This document shows positions 26,366-37,839 of a DNA stretch of 64,000 nt, one piece after another (the stretch's first letter is position 1; each line of letters starts with the position of its first letter). A model generated the notes under the pieces. That model saw only the letters and a list, made by a program, of their open reading frames with translations. It had not been told where the DNA came from and did no database searches. Location: NCBI GenBank assembly GCA_024509875.1, contig JAMPIV010012158.1:62001-126000 (forward strand), written 5' to 3'. The DNA comes from Oreohelix idahoensis (taxonomy: Eukaryota; Mollusca; Gastropoda; Stylommatophora; Oreohelicidae). A program made the position numbers and the translations under genes.

Positions 26366-26463
26366 TGACGTCAATGCGTTGTCTTAGTAATATCGTTGCC
26401 TACTTAAAATAAAATGTAATTAAGCTTATGTAAATTAGGTGACGTCAATCGTTACCAAGCAAC
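26366..26463. promoter_or_regulatory. Two CRE palindromes plus an RFX X-box-like site
   Basis: TGACGTCA occurs at 26366-26373 and 26440-26447. GTTACCAAGCAAC at 26451-26463 fits the RFX X-box pattern (RYYNYY, 1-nt spacer, RRNRAC). A GC-rich stretch with 'ctcccgcc' and 'gggcggcc' follows. In animals such sites occur in promoters, X-boxes notably in cilia genes. No adjacent coding exon was identified, so this is a candidate only. Confidence 0.35.
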
Positions 26464-26619
26464 TCCCGCCAGAGGTAGCGTCTGGGCGGCCCACGTAACC
26501 TGCATATACAGTGTTATGTGAGAAAACGCCGTATTTGCTTTTCTCGTTCTAATTCCTCCTATATCAACTAATGGCATGGCTAATGCTAAGGTGGGTCATC
26601 CGGTCACACTGTGATTAAC

Positions 26620-27250
26620 TAGCATCTCCGCATCTCATGTCTTGGTGATGAATTCCGATAAACTCTGTATCATAGTATTGTCATCCCACTTTTAGCGCTG
26701 GCTTTCGCACGTTTGTCTAATACCCGTCCTTTCATCGTGGTGCTCAGGAAGGCTATTTTCTCTTTCTGAAATGATCTAATTCATTATTTCTTTTGTTATT
26801 CCTAGCTTTTCTTTATGTTTTCTTCTCTTTCCATGAGGTGCGCCCCATTCAGACATGTATCAATATTTCAAGAGTCTCAGTTATTTTACTTCATTGTCCA
26901 TGTTTCTAAACCATACAGAAATGAAGACTCCATATAACTCTTGATGACTCTCATGTTTAATTTGTGTGTTCTTTTACTGAGGGAATGTATTATCTGTACG
27001 GTTAAGCCACGTTCCCTGATATCGGGGTCGGAGATAGTTCTGGTAATAAGATATTGCTCCAGCTATGTCGCACCTGGTCACCGATGGTTCTCCGTAGTGA
27101 CCTATTGCTGATATTTTGTTAGTGCAATTCGCTGAAGCTACTGGATCTGTCTCATCTTACTGACTATAGCTTTAACTATTCATAACCTCTTCTTAATTTC
27201 TCTTTCTTATTCGGCTATCATGTGTCCAAGATAAGAGGGTACCAGGAGTT
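26620..27250 (-). pseudogene. Degenerate second RTE-type LINE fragment
   Basis: Matches the plus-strand text of the RTE copy at 18560-18990: 'cccacttttagcgctggctt' against 'cccacttatagcgctgtctt', 'ctttccatgaggtgcgcccc' against 'ctttccatgagatacgcccc', and 'accatacagaaatg' in both. No open reading frame survives. It is much older than the TSD-flanked copy. Confidence 0.65.
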
Positions 27251-29440
27251 ACCTGCTGTCACGAGAGGGTAGATGTTATCTAAATTATAAGATATCCTGG
27301 ATACAAAGTTGTATCAGGTGATACCAAGACAGTACCAGATAAGAGTCTGGTCTTATAAGTAATACGCCCTTTTCTGAAAAGAGTAAGGGTGTATAGATAT
27401 CAAAGGTAGGATCAAGCTGTATAAGTTCCTAGAGAAGATGGTAATATTTTACTCTAAGTCCCTACTTGCCCCTCTCCAGATCCCACTCTGTTGATATATT
27501 ATTATCCGCTCTGCAAGGGGTATTTAACTAAACTATTTACCAACAAGAACTGTAACATAACTTAAATAATTAATGTAAGTCTGCTGGTAAATATTTACAA
27601 TTTATTTTTACAAGTATTATTTTCTGCTTGAAAATCTTTCAAGAAACTCAAAATTCAATTTACAAAATTAAATAAATAAACATTTGAAAGCTGTTCATAA
27701 AATTATCAAAGGTCTCTGAATTTTGTAGAAGGTTCTCTCTTGGTTGAACTCACTCAGGTGGTAGAAGGTTTATATGTTAATCTTAATTCTATGTCGCTCA
27801 CAGCTCTAGAATTTTTGTCTAAAAACACTCGAACTTCATCATTTTATTTCACTATCCCGTGATGAATTGGAATAAACTGATCAGTAGCCTTGTGTGGCTA
27901 CTTAGCTTCAAGACTTGATTTAGTAGTCTGTTCCACCTTGGGTCTGGCAAGAAAACTGTGTCTCCTCCAGGCCTTAGGATTGGGTGACCGTCCCTATGGC
28001 ATCAAGGGCGCTCGCACCACTGGATCTTATAGTAGAGTCTGGCTCCTTTAGGTGGAAGTAATTGCAGGATTCAACCTAAAATATATTTAATTTCACCACT
28101 ATATTGTCTATCTCTTTATCCCAGAAGTAGGAGATGAGAGATAGTTTCAGACGACAGAGTGCAGGCAGACGCACAGGTCACATCAAGTCAGCATTAACCT
28201 AATTCAATTCACTGTGGATACAATTTTCTCCAAATGCTTAGTTAGAGCCATTTGTCCATGATTCGCCTCCATAAAGTTATTAGATTTTGTGAAAAAATAC
28301 TAAGTGATATCCTAAACAATACAGTAATACAATTCCTTTCCTTTGTTCCTGATGTGTGTGGTCCATTCCATCAAGAAATAATTCTTTAAATGCTTTTCTA
28401 AAACCATGGACACCTTTTCTGCTTCCATTCTTAATTTATTTAAATATACACAGGCTGGTAAGTCCTCCAGAAATTTACTCAGTAGTTCAAGCACACCTAC
28501 ACACTTCCTAACGCACACTGTAGTTAATCAATAGAAATACATATATTTATAGACATATATATATATTCTTTCTTACCCTCAGGCACGTACAGTCGAGCTG
28601 TTAATGGTTGTAATGGTCTGCTCTCAGATGCAGAAGGCAAAGGCACTCTTCATTAACACTCTTTTTCTTTTTCCGCTTGCTGTGATTTTCAAAATATGAC
28701 TGGCCTGGATTCGCAGAAGGCAAGGTTTATTTATACGTCAACATCCGGCGCCAGAGAGAGCAGTGGCTAAAGGGGGGTTTTCGTATCTCGAAATGTATGC
28801 CTATTTTATCTCATTGTTCAATTTTGAAAAAATATAAATTCAATTATCTTCCTTATTTCTGGAGCGATTTCCTTCATCTTAAGCTTAAAATATCCCCTGA
28901 ATTATTCTTTATCCATCTAGATAATAGTCTTTATATTACATTCTACCGTTTTTTCCTAGGCGTAGCCTAAACAGCAAAATTATGGACCAACCTGATGTGT
29001 CGATGCCTTTCACTAGCAATTTCTCCCTTCCTATACTATTATTTGTGGAAGTGTCTGCACAGACGTGTAGAGCAACATTCCTAGTATGGTATTCTTGACC
29101 TCTGCCATGCTGTACTTCGCTCATAAAGCTGTAGTTAAATTCCACATCCAACTGATTTGCACAGATTTGATCCTCCATGCTGAATGCGTAATCGTTATTT
29201 GTAAACAACCGAATAAAGACGGCGTTTCATTGGTTCTGCTCTCTGCATTCTTCTATTTCTAACGTATGGCGTTTCGTGTGGGTACAGAATGACTGGTTGT
29301 TGAATCCGACTTCACGACACCTGCATATCTGTTCTTACTTTGTGTTGTAGATCGATTATTTTCTTCATGATCTATGCATGGCGAGGCCTCAGTCTCTTCC
29401 ACGATGACTAGTCTTTTTTTAAAATTATGAATAAAACTAT
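27251..29440. other. No gene recognised
   Basis: AT-rich with short ORFs only (up to 90 codons at 28936-29208, minus strand). I see no motif or repeat I can identify. Confidence 0.5.
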
Positions 29441-29444
29441 CTCG

Positions 29445-29559
29445 CATGATCATCATCATCGTCATCATCACCATGATAATCACCACCATCACTACCATGA
29501 TCATCACCATGATCATCACCATGATCATCACCATGATCATCACCATCATCATCATCACC

Positions 29560-29591
<32 letters not shown>

Positions 29592-29900
29592 CATCATCAC
29601 CATCGTCATCATCCCCATCATCATTATCATCATCATCATCACCATCATCTTCATCATCATCATCAAATTCATCATCATCACCATCATCGTCACCATCATC
29701 ACCATCGTCACCATCATCATCACCACCATCATCATCACCACCATCATCATCACCACCATCATCATCATCACTATCATCATCATCATCAACATCACCATCA
29801 TCATCATCATCAGCACCATCAACATCATCCCCATCATCACCATCATCATCAAAATCATCAGCACCATCATCATTATCATTGTCATCATCATCATTATTGT
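29445..29900. repeat. Interrupted (ATC)n / (GAT)n tract, ~450 bp
   Basis: Trinucleotide repeat with variant ACC, GTC and ATT triplets. All six frames are open or nearly so (poly-His, poly-Ile, poly-Asp, poly-Met), which is an artefact of the repeat. Similar shorter tracts occur at 41118-41215 and 49245-49378. Confidence 0.95.
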
Positions 29901-29905
29901 AGTGA

Positions 29906-30288
29906 TTTCTAAATACAATATCTAAATTAATATATAACAGTATAGGGCATAAAGGCACAGATAAGAAAGTACAAGAGAATTTTCTGCTAGAACGGTTGGT
30001 GTCGCCTACGCCTTCAGATTATTATTTGCTAACGAATAGCCGAACAAAACGGTACCCAAATTTTTCAAATTCGTCCTTGACATGGAAAAAGAGTGAACCA
30101 GGTTTTCCTAAACGTAGGAAAAGTTTGAATGATATTTTTTGAAAGACTGTTTACCCTTGTAAAATTAAAAGTGATTGGCCAACAGAATCGATATTGTCAG
30201 AATAGGCGTTAGGGGGACGCCATTTCTAGAAAATTTTCACAGTGATAGATGAGATCAGGCTGTGCTTTTAAATACATTTCTGGACAGC
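29906..30288. other. No gene recognised
   Basis: Unique-looking sequence between the ATC tract and the LTR relic. Confidence 0.5.
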
Positions 30289-30289
30289 C

Positions 30290-30643
30290 TGGACAACAAA
30301 ACAGATCGAAACTGTATCAGTCATCGTCTCTGTGTATTTCATTGAACATTGTGGTAAGATTGACATTTATTAATCTGTATTTTATATAAAAATTGAATGT
30401 AAAATAATAATATATGTCTGGACATGAGTGGGTCTATAGCGAACATGAGGCAAAGCCTAAAGATTGATCCACCATGTGATAGACTGTCAGAGAGGTGTAA
30501 AAATACAAGAATATGTATGATTGTCATAAAGGAGCATAACACCTATCCTATTATATGGAAGTGATTACAGCTGGAATTGCAGTGGCGTTGTAACTATTAG
30601 GGGAGAGGAATACTGGTGTACATTGTCACATCAAAAGAAAATG
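30290..30643 (+). repeat. Diverged relic of the element 2 LTR interior
   Basis: Aligns with 31850-32410 of the downstream LTR: 'agatcgaaactgt' against 'agatcgaaattgt', 'ttgtggtaag', 'gcgaacatgagg', 'aagccta' and 'gctggaattgcag.ggcgt.gtaac'. It is much more diverged than the two LTRs of element 2 are from each other, so element 2 inserted next to or into an older relative. Confidence 0.6.
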
Positions 30644-30753
30644 GTGGCATAGGTTTGTATAAGGATATGATCCTTTTTGTTTGTTTTTAATGTACATGTC
30701 CTTAACTGTGGACTATTGGTGTATGCTAGATATTACGAAGAATGCATACCTTC

Positions 30754-33408
30754 TGTCGTGAAATATTCTAATCCACATATATAAATTATCAGGTAAATGT
30801 AAAGCCTAACACATAAATTCAATAAAAGGAAAGAAGAATGGTAAAGAACAGTGCTGTCACAATGACTGTACTCGAAATCCCCCTTGTTTTCTACTTCGTC
30901 TGCAAATTGTAACGTTTCACGTTGATAGTAAAAGCCTACTGCTTCAATACCCACTTTCTACGATAAAACGTGTACTGCCTTTCTAAGAAAAACCTTGAGA
31001 TACGCAGCTGACCTAGATTTAAAATTCCATTCATGTTATTTTATACACTACGTTACGATAAACGAAAGACAGATGGACTAAAGATAGAAAGAAAGGGAGA
31101 GGTTGAAAGCCGGAACGCAGGCAATACTAACACAATCGCGCGATACACAATTACTACCATCACGCGTGTAAGGCCACATGCACTAGTTTTTTTTCAAATC
31201 GACAGTGATAAAACGAGAGTTAGGTTTTAAAAAACTTACAAAACGCTTATTAGGAAACATGACATTCTACTGTTTTATGTCTGAAATCCTGACATTAGTA
31301 TGACAGTACAGCAGACACCATAAAGTTTGGAAGTGAGGAGGTGGCAACAGCACGACTATCCTAGAAGAAAATGCATATTTTGAACGCAGCCACTTAGCTC
31401 CTTTAAATTTGTATATTTGGGTTCCTTAGGACTTGCTGACAAAGAATATGTTAAACGTTACGCAAATAGTCTAGGAATTACCAAATTATAGCCAAAAGAA
31501 ATAGTGAGGGATGTCAGACAACACCCAAATCAGAATCGCTCAGTGGCAGATTTTCACCCCACCATTGTACGGGAAATGGGTCTCCATGTTAAATCCGATT
31601 TGATTGGAGCGCAATAAATGTAAGGCTAAACACGATTAGTCGGGCTATAAATACTACTTCTTTGTTGTTAGGGGAAACGTGAGTAGGAGTACTTTTTTGA
31701 AAAGCTGTGTAAACATGGCACGATTGGTTAGACCTGCCAATATAGTCAATTAGAGGCGTCAGGTCACCACCACATTTGCAAATAAACTTACTACAGAACC
31801 AGTGCGTTGAGCGCCAGTGCATATTTTTCTAAATAAAAGCCTGGGACATCGGCAGATCGAAATTGTGCTATATTCAGTGCCAGTCAACGTAATTCTGTAT
31901 TATTTCCATGAATTGTGGTAAGCTTGAAATATTTGATATCTTTTAATGAAAATTGAATGTAAATTGATAATTTATGTCTGTGGCCTAATGGATATGAACG
32001 CAGTTTCATATTCCAGATATACCAGGTTCGAAACCTGCTGCAGGCGGTTTGGTAGCAGATCGCTTTGTGTGGATTTTTAACAATGGTATAAACGCCGTAC
32101 CATTCAGAAAGCAATGGCAAACTACTGAATGAAAATAATTGCCTAGAAAAATCACAAACAGCCAATAAAAGCTGGGGTTGATTGCCACGTCCTGTAAAGG
32201 ATAAGCAACTAAATTTATATATGTGTGGTTCAGTAGCGAACATGAGGTGAAGCCTATATAGTGCTCCAACCTGAACAGAAGGTGTCGGAGGAAAGTAAAA
32301 CTACATGGCATTGCCAAACAGTACACTGACACCTATTTTATTGACTAGAAAGAAATAATGCTGGAATTGCAGAGGCGTAGTAACCATTAGGGAGGAATAT
32401 ACTGGTGAAAATTGTTTCAGATGAAGATAGCAGTTGGCCTACCGCTCTGAACTCAGTGTTTGTTATGTATTGTGCTCAGTGTAGAAATAGAGTATAAATT
32501 AGTTCTGAAGTAGGAGGTACAACCTTCTTGTTTCAGGGACTGTGGTCCTAAAGTTATTGAGCAGCACCTGGTCAGAGCTTTGCTGAATCCAGAGGCGGAC
32601 AGCATACTCCTTGGTCCATATAGCAAACAGTGAGGTGTCTCCAGAACACAGGGGAGCAATCGAGCAGAGGAGTCTTTTCCTGCCACCATCACGAAAGATA
32701 AGCCTATGTGGCCAGCGGAGCTCAACATTATGTAACCCCATCTTAAACTGACATGTATAAAAAAAAAGAGGGGAAATTAATTGTTTTAATGAACGGAACT
32801 GAGAACATCTCCAATACTAGTTCCAACAGAAACAAACACTTGAAGTCATGATGACAAATATCAACATAGCTTGAAAAAACAAAACCAGTATTACCTCATA
32901 TTACTACTACACAACTGACACACATAGGATAATATTAATAAAATATGTCACTACAAGATTCATATTGATAAATTCTGTACATATAACTTGTAATTAAAAT
33001 TGATTGTGATTCCTGGTTCACTTTGTATTTGAATCAGGACACATATATATTAGTGACAGTAATTAATACATATTTATATTTGAAAATTTACCAGTGCCTC
33101 ATTTAAGAATAGTCTTATAGAGTGTTAAATGTGTGTGAGTGTCACAGTGTTGTCACGTGTGGTGGAATAAATTAAATTGTTTATCTGTCTGTTGTTGTTG
33201 TGACTTACACTTCATCATATACATACCCTAGACATTCAACGTAGTCATCACAATATTCCAGAATAATTCTGACTGAGGTATAAATATGTGGTAGCAAGTA
33301 AGGTCATCTGTAATACACTACCCTTATTAGATACAGATACCTTCACAGCTAATCTCAGTCAGTACACTAAGTCCCCTATAAATATTTATAATATCCCACT
33401 TTACCACA
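30754..33408 (+). repeat. 5' LTR of element 2 (2655 bp with SINE)
   Basis: Starts TGTCGTGAAATATTC and ends ttaccaca. It is nearly identical to 37840-40256 except for small changes and a 238-bp SINE present only here. At about 2.4 kb without the SINE these are unusually long LTRs. ORFs such as the one at 31589-31822 (minus) recur in all copies because the DNA does; no function is implied. Confidence 0.9.
31981..32219 (+). mobile_element. tRNA-derived SINE inside the 5' LTR
   Basis: Starts with 'gtggcctaatggatatgaac' (A-box-like TGGCCTAATGG) and has a perfect B box GGTTCGAAACC about 50 bp later. A tRNA-unrelated body follows with 'gcaatggcaaactactgaa' and 'tgcctagaaaaatc'. The 3' LTR (near 39063) reads straight through the site without it, so the insertion post-dates integration of element 2. 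No clear target-site duplication was found. Confidence 0.85.
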
Positions 33409-33412
33409 TATA

Positions 33413-33433
33413 TTGGGGTCTCGCTCCAGGGAT
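33413..33433 (+). promoter_or_regulatory. Primer-binding-like site of element 2
   Basis: 'ttggggtctcgctccaggga' starts 4 bp after the LTR end. See the matching site of element 1 at 15591. The tRNA-Pro assignment is tentative. Confidence 0.5.
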
Positions 33434-33571
33434 ATTGAACTTTCTCCTGTTATAGATATTGGGAATAAAAAGAATTAAAAGGTATCCTTGGGTGGAAATA
33501 AATAAGGTTGAGCTCTCAGTGCCTGTAGTGTCCTTAGATAATTATTGAAAGATTGAATTGCATGTTAGACA

Positions 33572-34321
33572 ATGGCCGACTTGGCAAAATTGCGATCTGC
33601 TGCTGTACAGACTGCGAAAGAGTTAGGAATGGACGGACAAATTATGATTGCTTATGTCACTGCTGAATGTGACAAATATATTGAACGGGAAGAAAGAAGA
33701 TTAGAAAAAGAGGCCGTAAGAAAGTTAGAGGCTGAGACTAAGAGGTTACAATTTGAGGCTGAGGCTGAGACTAAGAGGTTGCAGATTGAGGCTGACAAAG
33801 AGGCTAAAGCATTGGAAGCCGAGGAAAGAAGACAGGCTGCAGAAGAAAGAAGATTGACTGCAGAAAGGGAAGACAAGCGATTAGCTGCAGAAAGGGAAGC
33901 AGAAGATAAGAGATTACAAAGGGAACATGAGTTACGACTAAGGGAGTTTGAGTTTCAAGGCCATGATCCTGAAAATGGTGCCAGTCCCTTTACCTCTGAT
34001 GCCACTGCTAGTCAGGGAGCCTCAACCTCAGCTATGAATTTTCATTTAGATCATTTTGTTGAGAAAGACGATGATATTGAGAGCTATCTAAATAGATATG
34101 TCAGGCAGAGGTATCAGGTAACAAAAAGAAACAGTTGGAAAATTTTAGGGCACCACAGAACTTTAATAAATTTGATCCTAGGGATCAAAACAAAGGTAAG
34201 CACCAGTTTGATAGGCCACGGTATGACAATAAAAATAAAACCCCACAATTCGATGAAAGGAAATATGATGAAAGAAAATCTTTCAACCAAGGAAAAAGGT
34301 GGTGTAAGAATTGTCAGATGA
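33572..34321 (+). pseudogene. Gypsy gag, internally deleted (element 2)
   Basis: Begins MADLAKLRSAAVQTAKEL, homologous to element 1 gag. A long Lys/Glu/Arg/Ala coiled coil spans residues about 45-130, then HLDHFVEKDDDIESYLNRY. At that point sequence equivalent to roughly 130 capsid codons of element 1 is missing, and the reading passes in another frame into EVSGNKKKQLENF-type sequence. The 250-codon frame after the junction is out of register. The capsid lattice domain is therefore absent. Confidence 0.8.
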
Positions 34322-35187
34322 ACAATCATGACACTGACCATTGTAGAAGGAAACCTGTGTATATGGCCACCCTTCAGGTCAGGTCGACCTCAAGACATGA
34401 GGAGGATATTCTGTTAGATACCACTCCAGAAGAGATGAGGAAGGCACAGGCTGGGGATAAGACCCTCAAGCCTTGTTTCAGGAAATTGTCAACTTGTCAT
34501 ACAACTCCAGGCAAGGGAGAATTTTACATGAAAAACAAGTTGATGTATAGGAAAACTGGAGCTAGATCCAAAGGTCAGGGACAGCTGGTACTTCCTAAAA
34601 GATATAGGGCAGACTTAATAAGGAGCCTACATGTGAAACCAGATGGGGACCATGAGAAGATAGGTACCATCATCCAAAAGGTGGCTCACAATTATTATTG
34701 GCCCAAGGCCAGATGGGACATTGAGAATTTTGTAGAAAGGTGTAGCATAGCACATGAGGGAACACCCACAAGTGGGAACATGGATCAGGACCTGGACACG
34801 CCACGGGGCAACATTAGGCCTGACAATAAAAAGGAAAATAAATTTGATAAAGTGGACCAAAGGGAATGGGAAGCCCCTTTTCACGGACAAGCTTCACTTA
34901 ACTGTTTTACAATGGCCACTATGCGGAGAGTGCAAAAAGATGTCTTACCCCAGGATAAGCCGAAAATCCCTCAATCGGACTTAAACAAACTGGAGGAAGA
35001 GGATGTAGAGAGGAAATCTCTCATCAAGAATTCTAAGTGGGGAGACAGCCCCAAGAAAAAAATTGGTAGCGGTCGTTTTGTGACTGATAATTCTGGGAAG
35101 AAAAATCATCACTACAGAGCTTCGGGTGGAAAGGACCTGGCATGTGCCAGGAGAAATAAGTTTCCGAATTTAAAAGTCTATATGTAA
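34135..35187 (+). CDS. Fused ORF: zinc knuckle, H2C2 remnant and unrecognised 130-residue segment (element 2)
   Basis: This 350-codon frame continues gag after the capsid deletion. It shows RWCKNCQMNNHDTDHC (an intact CCHC knuckle), then jumps over the protease to MATLQVRSTSRHE. A linker KAQAGDKTLKPCFRK and an integrase N-terminal region follow (LPKRYRADLIRSLH, HNYYWPKARWDIENFVERC), in which the second Cys of the H2C2 finger is replaced (CSIAH). From about codon 220 the expected integrase core is absent. In its place is a Lys-rich stretch of about 130 residues that I do not recognise (REWEAPFHGQASLNCF, SDLNKLEEEDVERKSL). The frame is open throughout. It may still be translated as a non-autonomous protein, but no activity can be assigned. 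Confidence 0.65.
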   Translation: MENFRAPQNFNKFDPRDQNKGKHQFDRPRYDNKNKTPQFDERKYDERKSFNQGKRWCKNCQMNNHDTDHCRRKPVYMATLQVRSTSRHEEDILLDTTPEEMRKAQAGDKTLKPCFRKLSTCHTTPGKGEFYMKNKLMYRKTGARSKGQGQLVLPKRYRADLIRSLHVKPDGDHEKIGTIIQKVAHNYYWPKARWDIENFVERCSIAHEGTPTSGNMDQDLDTPRGNIRPDNKKENKFDKVDQREWEAPFHGQASLNCFTMATMRRVQKDVLPQDKPKIPQSDLNKLEEEDVERKSLIKNSKWGDSPKKKIGSGRFVTDNSGKKNHHYRASGGKDLACARRNKFPNLKVYM

Positions 35188-35189
35188 CT

Positions 35190-35654
35190 CTGTTAAGAAC
35201 GTGGCATGATGAAAAGGCAGAGGAAAATATTACATCCTCATACCAATATGTGAATGAGCTGATCACTCGTTTAAAAACTGGCTGGAAACTTGCCAATGAA
35301 AATTTGAAACAAGCCAGGAAGAAACATGCTGCCTATTATAACAGAAAAGCTAAAGACAGAGATTGGGCTGTGGGAGAGAAGGTACTGCTTCTTCTCCCCG
35401 GGAGTCAGAATAAGTTACAAATTGGATGGCAAGGTCCATATACAGTTCTAGAGAAGGTGTCTAGAACAAATTATAAGATAGATAAGAAGGGGAAAGAAAA
35501 AATCTATCATGTGAATCTCCTGAAGAAATATTTGGAAAGAGAACATCAGGAAGAGACACACTTGTTGACCTTGTCCATTGCCATGGAGATGAAAAGGAAC
35601 CACTTTCATCATTTGAATATCCATTACACCCCTGTGAGACAGCGGCACAGGTGA
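35190..35654 (+). pseudogene. Integrase C-terminal (GPY/F-type) module (element 2)
   Basis: Reads SYQYVNELITRLKTGW, RKAKDRDWAVGEKVLLLLPG, LQIGWQGPYTVLEKV and YHVNLLKKYLERE. This is the SH3-like GPY/F module that follows the integrase core in Gypsy elements. It overlaps the start of the RT frame by a few bases, which places integrase before RT. Confidence 0.85.
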
Positions 35655-35915
35655 AAATCAGTACACATTTAACGAAAACTCAGAAAGAGAGAGTGCAACA
35701 GGTTCTAGATACTCATACAGAGGTGTTAACAGACCGACCAGGGCATACAAACTTATTGGAATATGATATGAAGCTGATAGACCTCACACCTGTATGTATG
35801 AAACCCTATTCGATTCCTTTTGCTAAGGAGAAAGCTTTGAAGGAAGAGATAGACTATTTGTTGAAGGAAGGAATTATTTCACACAGTGAATCTTCGTATA
35901 GTTCCGGTGTCATGG
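35651..35915 (+). pseudogene. Gypsy reverse transcriptase, first part (element 2)
   Basis: Reads VLTDRPGHTNLLEYDMKL, MKPYSIPFA, EIDYLLKEGIISHSESSYSS and GVM, the start of the RT palm. The reading is broken at about 35915 by the inverted segment and resumes at about 37178. Confidence 0.85.
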
Positions 35916-37177
35916 AAATAATACAGAATTACGTTGACTGGCACTGAATATAGCACAATTTCGATCTGCCGATGTCCCAGGCTTTTATTTAGAAAAATAT
36001 GCACTGGCGCTCAACGCACTGGTTCTGTAGTAAGTTTATTTGCAAATGTGGGGGTGACCTGACGCCTCTAATTGACTATATTGGCAGGTCTAACCAATCG
36101 TGCCATGTTTACACAGCTTTTCAAAAAAGTACTCCTACTCACGTTTCCCCTAACAACAAAGAAGTAGTATTTATAGCCCGACTAATCGTGTTTAGCCTTA
36201 CATTTATTGCGCTCCAATCAAATCGGATTTAACATGGAGACCCATTTCCCGTACAATGGTGGGGTGAAAATCTGCCACTGAGCGATTCTGATTTGGGTGT
36301 TGTCTGACATCCCTCACCATTTCTTTTGGCTATAATTTGGTAATTCCTAGACTATTTGCGTAACGTTTAACATATTCTTTGTCAGCAAGTCCTAGGGAAC
36401 CCAAATATACAAATTTAAAGGAGCTAAGTGGCTGCGTTCAAAATATGCATTTTCTTCTAGGATAGTCGTGCTGTTGCCACCTCCTCACTTCCAAACTTTA
36501 TGGTGTCTGCTGTACTGTCATACTAATGTCAGGATTTCAGACATAAAACAGTAGAATGTCATGTTTCCTAATAAGCGTTTTGTAAGTTTTTTAAAACCTA
36601 ACTCTCGTTTTATCACTGTCGATTTGAAAAAAACTAGTGCATGTGGCCTTACACGCGTGATGGTAGTAATTGTGTATCGCGCGATTGTGTTAGTATTGCC
36701 TGCGTTCCGGCTTTCAACCTCTCCCTTTCTTTCTATCTTTAGTCCATCTGTCTTTCGTTTATCGTAACGTAGTGTATAAAATGACATGAATGGAATTTTA
36801 AATCTAGGTCAGCTGCGTATCTCAAGGTTTTTCTTAGAAAGGCAGTACACGTTTTATCGTAGAAAGTGGGTATTGAAGCAGTAGGCTTTTACTATCAACG
36901 TGAAACGTTACAATTTGCAGACGAAGTAGAAAACAAGGGGGATTTCGAGTACAGTCATTGTGACAGCACTGTTCTTTACCATTCTTCTTTCCTTTTATTG
37001 AATTTATGTGTTAGGCTTTACATTTACCTGATAATTTATATATGTGGATTAGAATATTTCATGACAGAAGGTATGCATTCTTCGTAATATCTAGCATACA
37101 CCAATAGTCCACAGTTAAGGACATGTACATTACAAACAAACAAAAAGGATCATATCCTTATACAAACCTATGCCACC
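35911..37177 (-). repeat. Inverted copy of the element's own 5' flank and LTR start
   Basis: Reverse complement of about 30644-31910, ~1266 bp. It contains not only LTR sequence but also the 110 bp of genomic flank before the LTR, including the CCTTC duplication and the flank/LTR junction. Diagnostic bases (for example six A's near 31217, 'gaagaaaatgc' near 31368, 'aaacgtgag' near 31676) agree with the 5' LTR rather than the 3' LTR. It sits exactly inside the RT reading. Confidence 0.9.
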
Positions 37178-37383
37178 TAAGGAAGCCCTCTGGAGAACAT
37201 AGACTCTGTATAGATTACAGGAGACTGAATGCTATTACAGAAGGACAGGTGGATCCATTGCCGGATACAAATCAGTTGTTTGCCAGACTAAATAAAGCTA
37301 AATATTTCTCAAAAGTGGATCTGGGTAAAGGATACTATCAGATTCCAGTAAAACCTGAGATCAGACAAAATTGTTGGATGTAA
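37178..37383 (+). pseudogene. Gypsy reverse transcriptase, second part (element 2)
   Basis: Resumes with RKPSGEHRLCIDYRRLNAI, then KAKYFSKVDLGKGYYQIPV, which contains the first catalytic Asp of RT in KVDLGKG. It ends at a stop after a short tail. The YxDD box and all of RNase H are missing. Confidence 0.85.
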
Positions 37384-37824
37384 ACATTTCGGAGGAACGT
37401 AATGAATCCCTGATTTGCCTCTTTGATTGAGGATATTCCGAATGTTTCATACAGGCTAATAAGAAGATTATGGGATCCCCTACGAAAACTCTGCTATCAC
37501 CAGGTATATGTTATCTCCTCATAACGTACATTTTGAGGAAAATCTAATGTTCTCTGGACATGTCATTGCGCAGACTCAGAGAAGAGAAATGGCGAATACG
37601 CGTTGTGAAGCAGCATTAAGACAAGCAGTCACACTTGCGGCTGTTCAGTAACATAACCGAAAGATATTATTGGTTGTAGAGGTCTGAGGCAGATTTCATG
37701 AGTAGTGCCTACTCTGAATGGACCCAACTACATAAAACCATGATAGCACAACAGCAGAGTAAAGTCAAGTTGACTTACATTTATCTATGTGTATATAGAA
37801 TAAAGGACTGACATAAGATGTCTG
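37384..37824 (+). other. Element 2 internal 3' region, non-coding
   Basis: No pol motif is visible between the truncated RT and the polypurine tract. This is probably the 3' untranslated part plus deletion scar. Confidence 0.5.
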
Positions 37825-37839
37825 TTTTAAGAGGGGAGA
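37825..37839 (+). promoter_or_regulatory. Polypurine tract of element 2
   Basis: 'taagaggggaga' directly precedes the 3' LTR start TGTCGTG, as required for plus-strand priming. Confidence 0.8.

Noticed and set aside
29427..29958. Long ORFs of poly-His, poly-Asp, poly-Met and poly-Ile
   Set aside because: All arise from one (ATC)n/(GAT)n tract read in different frames; six-frame openness is a property of the repeat.
31981..32060. Possible functional tRNA gene
   Set aside because: A and B boxes are good, but the acceptor ends do not pair and a SINE body follows directly.
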